Assembly: GCA_905206455.1 (NCBI GenBank)
Contig: CAJLHL010000076.1
Coordinates: 1-11,579 of the forward strand
DNA length: 11,579 nt
Direction of reading: 5' to 3'
Origin: an uncultured Eubacteriales bacterium
GTDB lineage: Bacteria; Bacillota; Clostridia; Peptostreptococcales; Anaerovoracaceae
In this document: piece after piece, positions 7,928 to 11,579 of the stretch
Numbering within the stretch: the stretch's first letter is position 1
Layout: each line of letters starts with the position of its first letter
Notes under the pieces: generated by a model
What the model was told of the DNA's origin: nothing
Databases searched by the model: none
What the model saw: the letters and a program-made list of their open reading frames with translations, nothing else
Position numbers and translations under genes: made by a program

Positions 7928-7947
7928 AACCGGAGAAACCGGTTTTT
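7928..7947 (+). terminator. First terminator after the endonuclease gene
   Basis: AACCGG (7928-7933) pairs with CCGGTT (7939-7944) around the loop AGAAA, followed by a T-run to 7947. It starts six bases after the stop codon. Confidence 0.65.
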
Positions 7948-7966
7948 CAGTGCAGTGGCATACCTG

Positions 7967-8002
7967 AGGCGCCTCCCGCAGGGAAGCGCCTTATTTTTTT
8001 TT
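7967..8002 (+). terminator. Second terminator of the endonuclease gene, overlapping the methyltransferase 3' end
   Basis: AGGCGC (7967-7972) pairs with GCGCCT (7986-7991). An inner CCC/GGG pairing follows across a small internal loop, and nine Ts come at 7994-8002. The nine Ts are the complement of the last three lysine codons of the methyltransferase, so the terminator sits inside the opposing gene. Leftward there is no T-run after either hairpin, so the methyltransferase transcript has no clear terminator here. Confidence 0.75.
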
Positions 8003-9049
8003 CGCGGCTTTCGCGGGAACGGATTCATAGCTGCACAGAATACATCCGTCCTGGAAGTCGAAATCTCTGCATTTCCTGATGCACAGCTGTATTTCCTGCC
8101 GGGTTTTCACCGGAAAATGATGTTTTTCGTTTATATAACATTTTTTCCTTTTATCATTACTCAGGCTGGAAATAAATGATATATGACGGTCGATGCGCTT
8201 GTCGATGATCTCGTTGACAGCATCAGTCTCTTTTCTCAGATTTGCTACGGCATTTTTGCAGATCGCTTCGTCAATATCGACACCGATGCTGTTTCTCTCG
8301 GAAGCCATGCAGGCCAGATTTGTCGTACCGAGACCGCAGAAAGGATCTAAGACGGTATCTCCTTTGATAGAATACATATTGATCAGCCGGTAGGGTATTT
8401 CGAAAGGGAAGGAAGCGTTTCTCAGCCGGGAGGAGGATTTGCCTATTTTCTGGTTTGTTCCTTTGATTTCCCACAGATCGGAGAACCACTCGTTGCGTTC
8501 TTCCCAGAAATACGCGCTCTCTCTTCTGAGCTGCGCGGCTTGAGCGTCGAATTTCCGTTTTCCTCCTTTTCGGAAAATCAGAATATATTCATGTTCGTAT
8601 GTGACATAGGCACCGGCGGGATACATGCCGGATCCCATGAATTTATTGGGTGCGTTGGTGGGTTTTCTCCAATGGATGTCGGGCAGCGCACAGCATCCCT
8701 TTTTCAGGAAGAAATCGATAATGGCGGCGTGGTTCGGAAACAGGCGGAACTCTTTGCCCAAGGTTCTTGTGGCGTCGCCGATGTTGATGCAGACAAAGCC
8801 GTTGTCCGACAGAACTCGGTGACATTCCTCCCAGGCGCGGTTCAGAATGTCGTGCATTTTACGATAAGCTGCGGTATAGTCTTCTCTTTGGAAATCTTCC
8901 CTGATTTCGGGATTCTGGGCAAAAAAGATTTCGTCCCACATCTCAATCATAGGATAGGGCGGCGAGGTGACGATGAGCTGCACGGATCCGTCGGGAATAA
9001 AGGACAGATCCGCCGAAGAAGAATTTATGATTTTGTGAAAACACTTCAT
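7991..9049 (-). CDS. DNA methyltransferase, beta class, TSPPY type (predicted N4-cytosine, CTAG)
   Basis: A 352-residue modification enzyme that should protect host DNA from the neighbouring endonuclease. Catalytic motif IV is TSPPYP (28-33). The SAM-binding motif I, LDPFCGLGTT (234-243), with GVDID (257-261), comes near the C-terminal end. Motif IV before motif I is the beta-class order, and SPPY is typical of N4-methylcytosine enzymes. The pairing with an MjaI-family nuclease points to CTAG (M.MjaI/M.MthZI type). The chosen ATG has GGAAGGGAG nine bases upstream; the ATG 39 bases further up lacks a binding site. The C-terminus after motif I is about 90 residues, with cysteines at 323, 327, 336 and 339 (spacing C-X3-C-X8-C-X2-C), and ends in AKAAKKK. 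Intact; expression is probably driven by the promoter at 9276-9304. Confidence 0.92.
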   Translation of the reverse strand: MKCFHKIINSSSADLSFIPDGSVQLIVTSPPYPMIEMWDEIFFAQNPEIREDFQREDYTAAYRKMHDILNRAWEECHRVLSDNGFVCINIGDATRTLGKEFRLFPNHAAIIDFFLKKGCCALPDIHWRKPTNAPNKFMGSGMYPAGAYVTYEHEYILIFRKGGKRKFDAQAAQLRRESAYFWEERNEWFSDLWEIKGTNQKIGKSSSRLRNASFPFEIPYRLINMYSIKGDTVLDPFCGLGTTNLACMASERNSIGVDIDEAICKNAVANLRKETDAVNEIIDKRIDRHISFISSLSNDKRKKCYINEKHHFPVKTRQEIQLCIRKCRDFDFQDGCILCSYESVPAKAAKKK

Positions 9050-9186
9050 TATTGAGATCTCCCTTCCGTTTTCCGTGCTTTTTGTCATATCTGCGGGCGG
9101 TCTGTTTTGTCTCTCTGCTGCATTGAAGCCGGCAGTCAGGATCCTCTTCGGATTCCGGCAAAACGTACCGGTATCTTTTGTTCTCT

Positions 9187-9223
9187 GCTCTGCCGCGGGA
9201 GAAAGAGTATCCTGCGGCAGGGC
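9187..9223 (-). promoter_or_regulatory. Strong hairpin in the methyltransferase leader
   Basis: Arms 9187-9200 and 9210-9223 around a nine-base loop. On the rightward strand all 14 positions pair (two G-U). On the leftward strand, which is the predicted methyltransferase leader, 12 pairs form with two A-C mismatches. A smaller CCGCC/GGCGG hairpin lies just before it (9236-9251). No T-run follows, so these are not terminators. Confidence 0.5.
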
Positions 9224-9275
9224 AAAGAAGGATTTCCGCCTGTACGGGCGGCAGACTTCGGCGTTAAACTATAAT

Positions 9276-9304
9276 ATCATATCATAATAAGATGAAAAAG
9301 TCTA
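9276..9304 (-). promoter_or_regulatory. Predicted methyltransferase promoter with a CTAG site in its -35 box
   Basis: On the complement strand, TAGACT (9304-9299, four of six -35 matches), a 17-base spacer and TATGAT (9281-9276, five of six). The transcript would start near 9269, leaving a leader of about 220 bases. CTAG at 9302-9305 overlaps the -35 hexamer; it is the only CTAG I find in the window and the predicted target of the encoded enzymes. No other convincing promoter lies between here and the gene. Confidence 0.6.
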
Positions 9305-9358
9305 GTGGAGGCGGCTGAAAAGTGGAAATGAAAAAGGAGAGCGTTGTAATTTTTTCGG

Positions 9359-9388
9359 TTGACACAGATGGAGACCGTAATATATAAT
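9359..9388 (+). promoter_or_regulatory. Promoter of the leuA T-box leader
   Basis: Perfect TTGACA (9359-9364), an 18-base spacer and perfect TATAAT (9383-9388). Start expected near 9395. It is divergent from the methyltransferase promoter, with about 55 bases between the two -35 boxes. Confidence 0.9.
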
Positions 9389-9395
9389 CCTATTA

Positions 9396-9419
9396 ATTCA
9401 GCGTTGCGATACGCTGAAT
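9396..9419 (+). promoter_or_regulatory. 5'-end hairpin of the leuA leader
   Basis: ATTCAGCGT (9396-9404) pairs perfectly with ACGCTGAAT (9411-9419) around a six-base loop, almost exactly at the predicted transcription start and upstream of stem I. It may protect the leader RNA from degradation from the 5' end. Confidence 0.6.
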
Positions 9420-9718
9420 GTTACAGATTAAGAGAGAAGTGAAATGCGAAGACGGAGATATTGATTTATTCTCCTGTGTCACAGAGAGCCGGCGGCAGCT
9501 GAAAGTCCGGTACACAGTATAGATCAGTCTCACTCCCGAGCAGCGTTCCGGAAAGCAGAACAGAGATTTTTCCGCGGCAGAAGCGGCGGGATTCGGTGAA
9601 AGGAGTATGGAACGACGGCCGGCCCCGTTATCTTGGTCTCGGGTTTGTCAGAACCTTAGAGCGATTGCGTATCGATGCAGTAAGCAGGGTGGTACCGCGG
9701 TAATCAAAGATAATTATC

Positions 9719-9757
9719 GTCCCTGGAGTCACAGAAAGTGGCTTCAGGGACTTTTTT
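9719..9757 (+). terminator. T-box-controlled terminator upstream of leuA
   Basis: GTCCCTGGAGTC (9719-9730) pairs with GGCTTCAGGGAC (9740-9751), with two G-U pairs, followed by six Ts. It begins 19 bases after the T-box core, the usual position for the competing terminator. The 103 bases from here to leuA contain only the ribosome binding site and no further signal I can support. Confidence 0.9.
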
Positions 9758-9860
9758 ATTGTCCTCTCTCTTTCTATTCTGTCAGCGATGAGAAAACGAT
9801 ATCGTAAGAAAAAATGGAATTATAAATATTATGTCAGGCGGATCGACAGGAGGAAAAAAG

Positions 9861-11393
<1,533 letters not shown>

Positions 11394-11444
11394 CAGGGAA
11401 CAGAAAAAAATACATCGGTGAAGCCGAGCTATTCCGCGTTTGTG

Positions 11445-11510
11445 TGATAAAATAGCGGAGGAGGTCCTCCGTCCTTTTGGAGGGCCAAAGCGGCTTTCGG
11501 AAGGAAAGCC
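11445..11510 (+). promoter_or_regulatory. Extended -10 promoter candidate and hairpin cluster after leuA
   Basis: TGATAAAAT (11445-11453) fits an extended -10 box (TG, one base, TAAAAT) without a good -35. It is followed by hairpins: CGGAGG/CCTCCG (11456-11461 with 11466-11471), GGTCCTCC/GGAGGGCC (11463-11470 with 11479-11486) and GGCTTTC/GAAAGCC (11492-11498 with 11504-11510). The first two share the CCTCC strand and exclude each other. No T-run follows any of them. The last 70 bases of the window are purine-rich, with a repeated GAAAAGAGC, and all three forward frames are open there, so I cannot say where the next gene begins. Confidence 0.35.
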
Positions 11511-11579
11511 CGCAGAGAAAAAGAAGAAAACGAAAAGAGCGAAAAGAGCGAAGAAAAATGGAATGTTCCGGCTTGTGGG

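Larger units (their letters stand above)
9395..9757 (+). promoter_or_regulatory. T-box riboswitch, leucine type, controlling leuA
   Basis: An mRNA leader that binds uncharged tRNA and then allows readthrough. The T-box core AGGGTGGTACCGCG is at 9686-9699; its TGGT would pair with the ACCA end of a tRNA whose discriminator is A, as in tRNA-Leu. The upper part of stem I is recognisable from AGAGAGCCGG (9483-9492), GGCAGCTGAAAG and CCGG (9507-9510). The likely specifier codon is CTC (leucine) at 9529-9531, followed by A. Specifier and target gene agree: low charged leucine should switch leuA on. The first transcribed bases form a separate nine-bp hairpin. The specifier assignment was made by eye. 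Confidence 0.92.

Noticed and set aside
9085..9123. Twelve-codon upstream ORF (MQQRDKTDRPQI) before the methyltransferase
   Set aside because: No ribosome binding site; short enough to occur by chance.
9075..9287. Rightward 70-codon ORF between the methyltransferase gene and its promoter
   Set aside because: No ribosome binding site or recognisable features; it covers the structured leader of the opposite strand.
6993..9305. tRNA-Lys as an integration site for the restriction-modification cassette
   Set aside because: No second copy of the tRNA 3' end, no integrase and no flanking direct repeats found.

Overview
The window looks like a chromosomal segment of a Gram-positive bacterium of the Bacillota, most likely class Clostridia. 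The evidence is a T-box riboswitch, strong AGGAGG-type ribosome binding sites, a UPF0182 membrane protein, a zinc-ribbon/membrane-anchored disordered protein, and a base composition near 50% G+C. The species cannot be named from the sequence.

Layout. Positions 1-6158 read leftward. A gene for a zinc-ribbon, disordered, membrane-anchored protein has its own strong promoter and is followed 40 bases later by a large UPF0182 membrane protein gene, so the two probably form an operon. A hairpin terminator then separates them from the start of serS, which is cut by the window edge. Positions 6206-6811 hold a small leftward gene for a Ser/Lys-rich protein with an eight-residue repeat, and a bidirectional terminator. 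After its TAA the reading frame stays open for 63 more codons, almost up to that terminator. Positions 6933-7106 are a complete tRNA-Lys(CTT) unit: promoter, tRNA with encoded CCA, and terminator.

Positions 7107-9305 are a compact restriction-modification cassette. A rightward MjaI-family endonuclease gene converges on a leftward beta-class (TSPPY) methyltransferase gene. The known MjaI/MthZI family target is CTAG. By eye I find only one CTAG in the whole 11.6 kb. It overlaps the -35 box of the best promoter candidate for the methyltransferase. This suggests that the modification enzyme could sense the methylation state of the cell through its own promoter, much as described for the CfrBI system. 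A palindrome overlapping a TATAAT sequence lies upstream of the endonuclease gene.

Positions 9359-11393 are the leucine biosynthesis unit: a consensus promoter, a 5' hairpin, a leucine-type T-box leader with terminator, and leuA (2-isopropylmalate synthase). After leuA there is no obvious terminator. Instead there is an extended -10 promoter candidate and a cluster of hairpins in which two pairings compete for one strand, leading towards a gene beyond the window.
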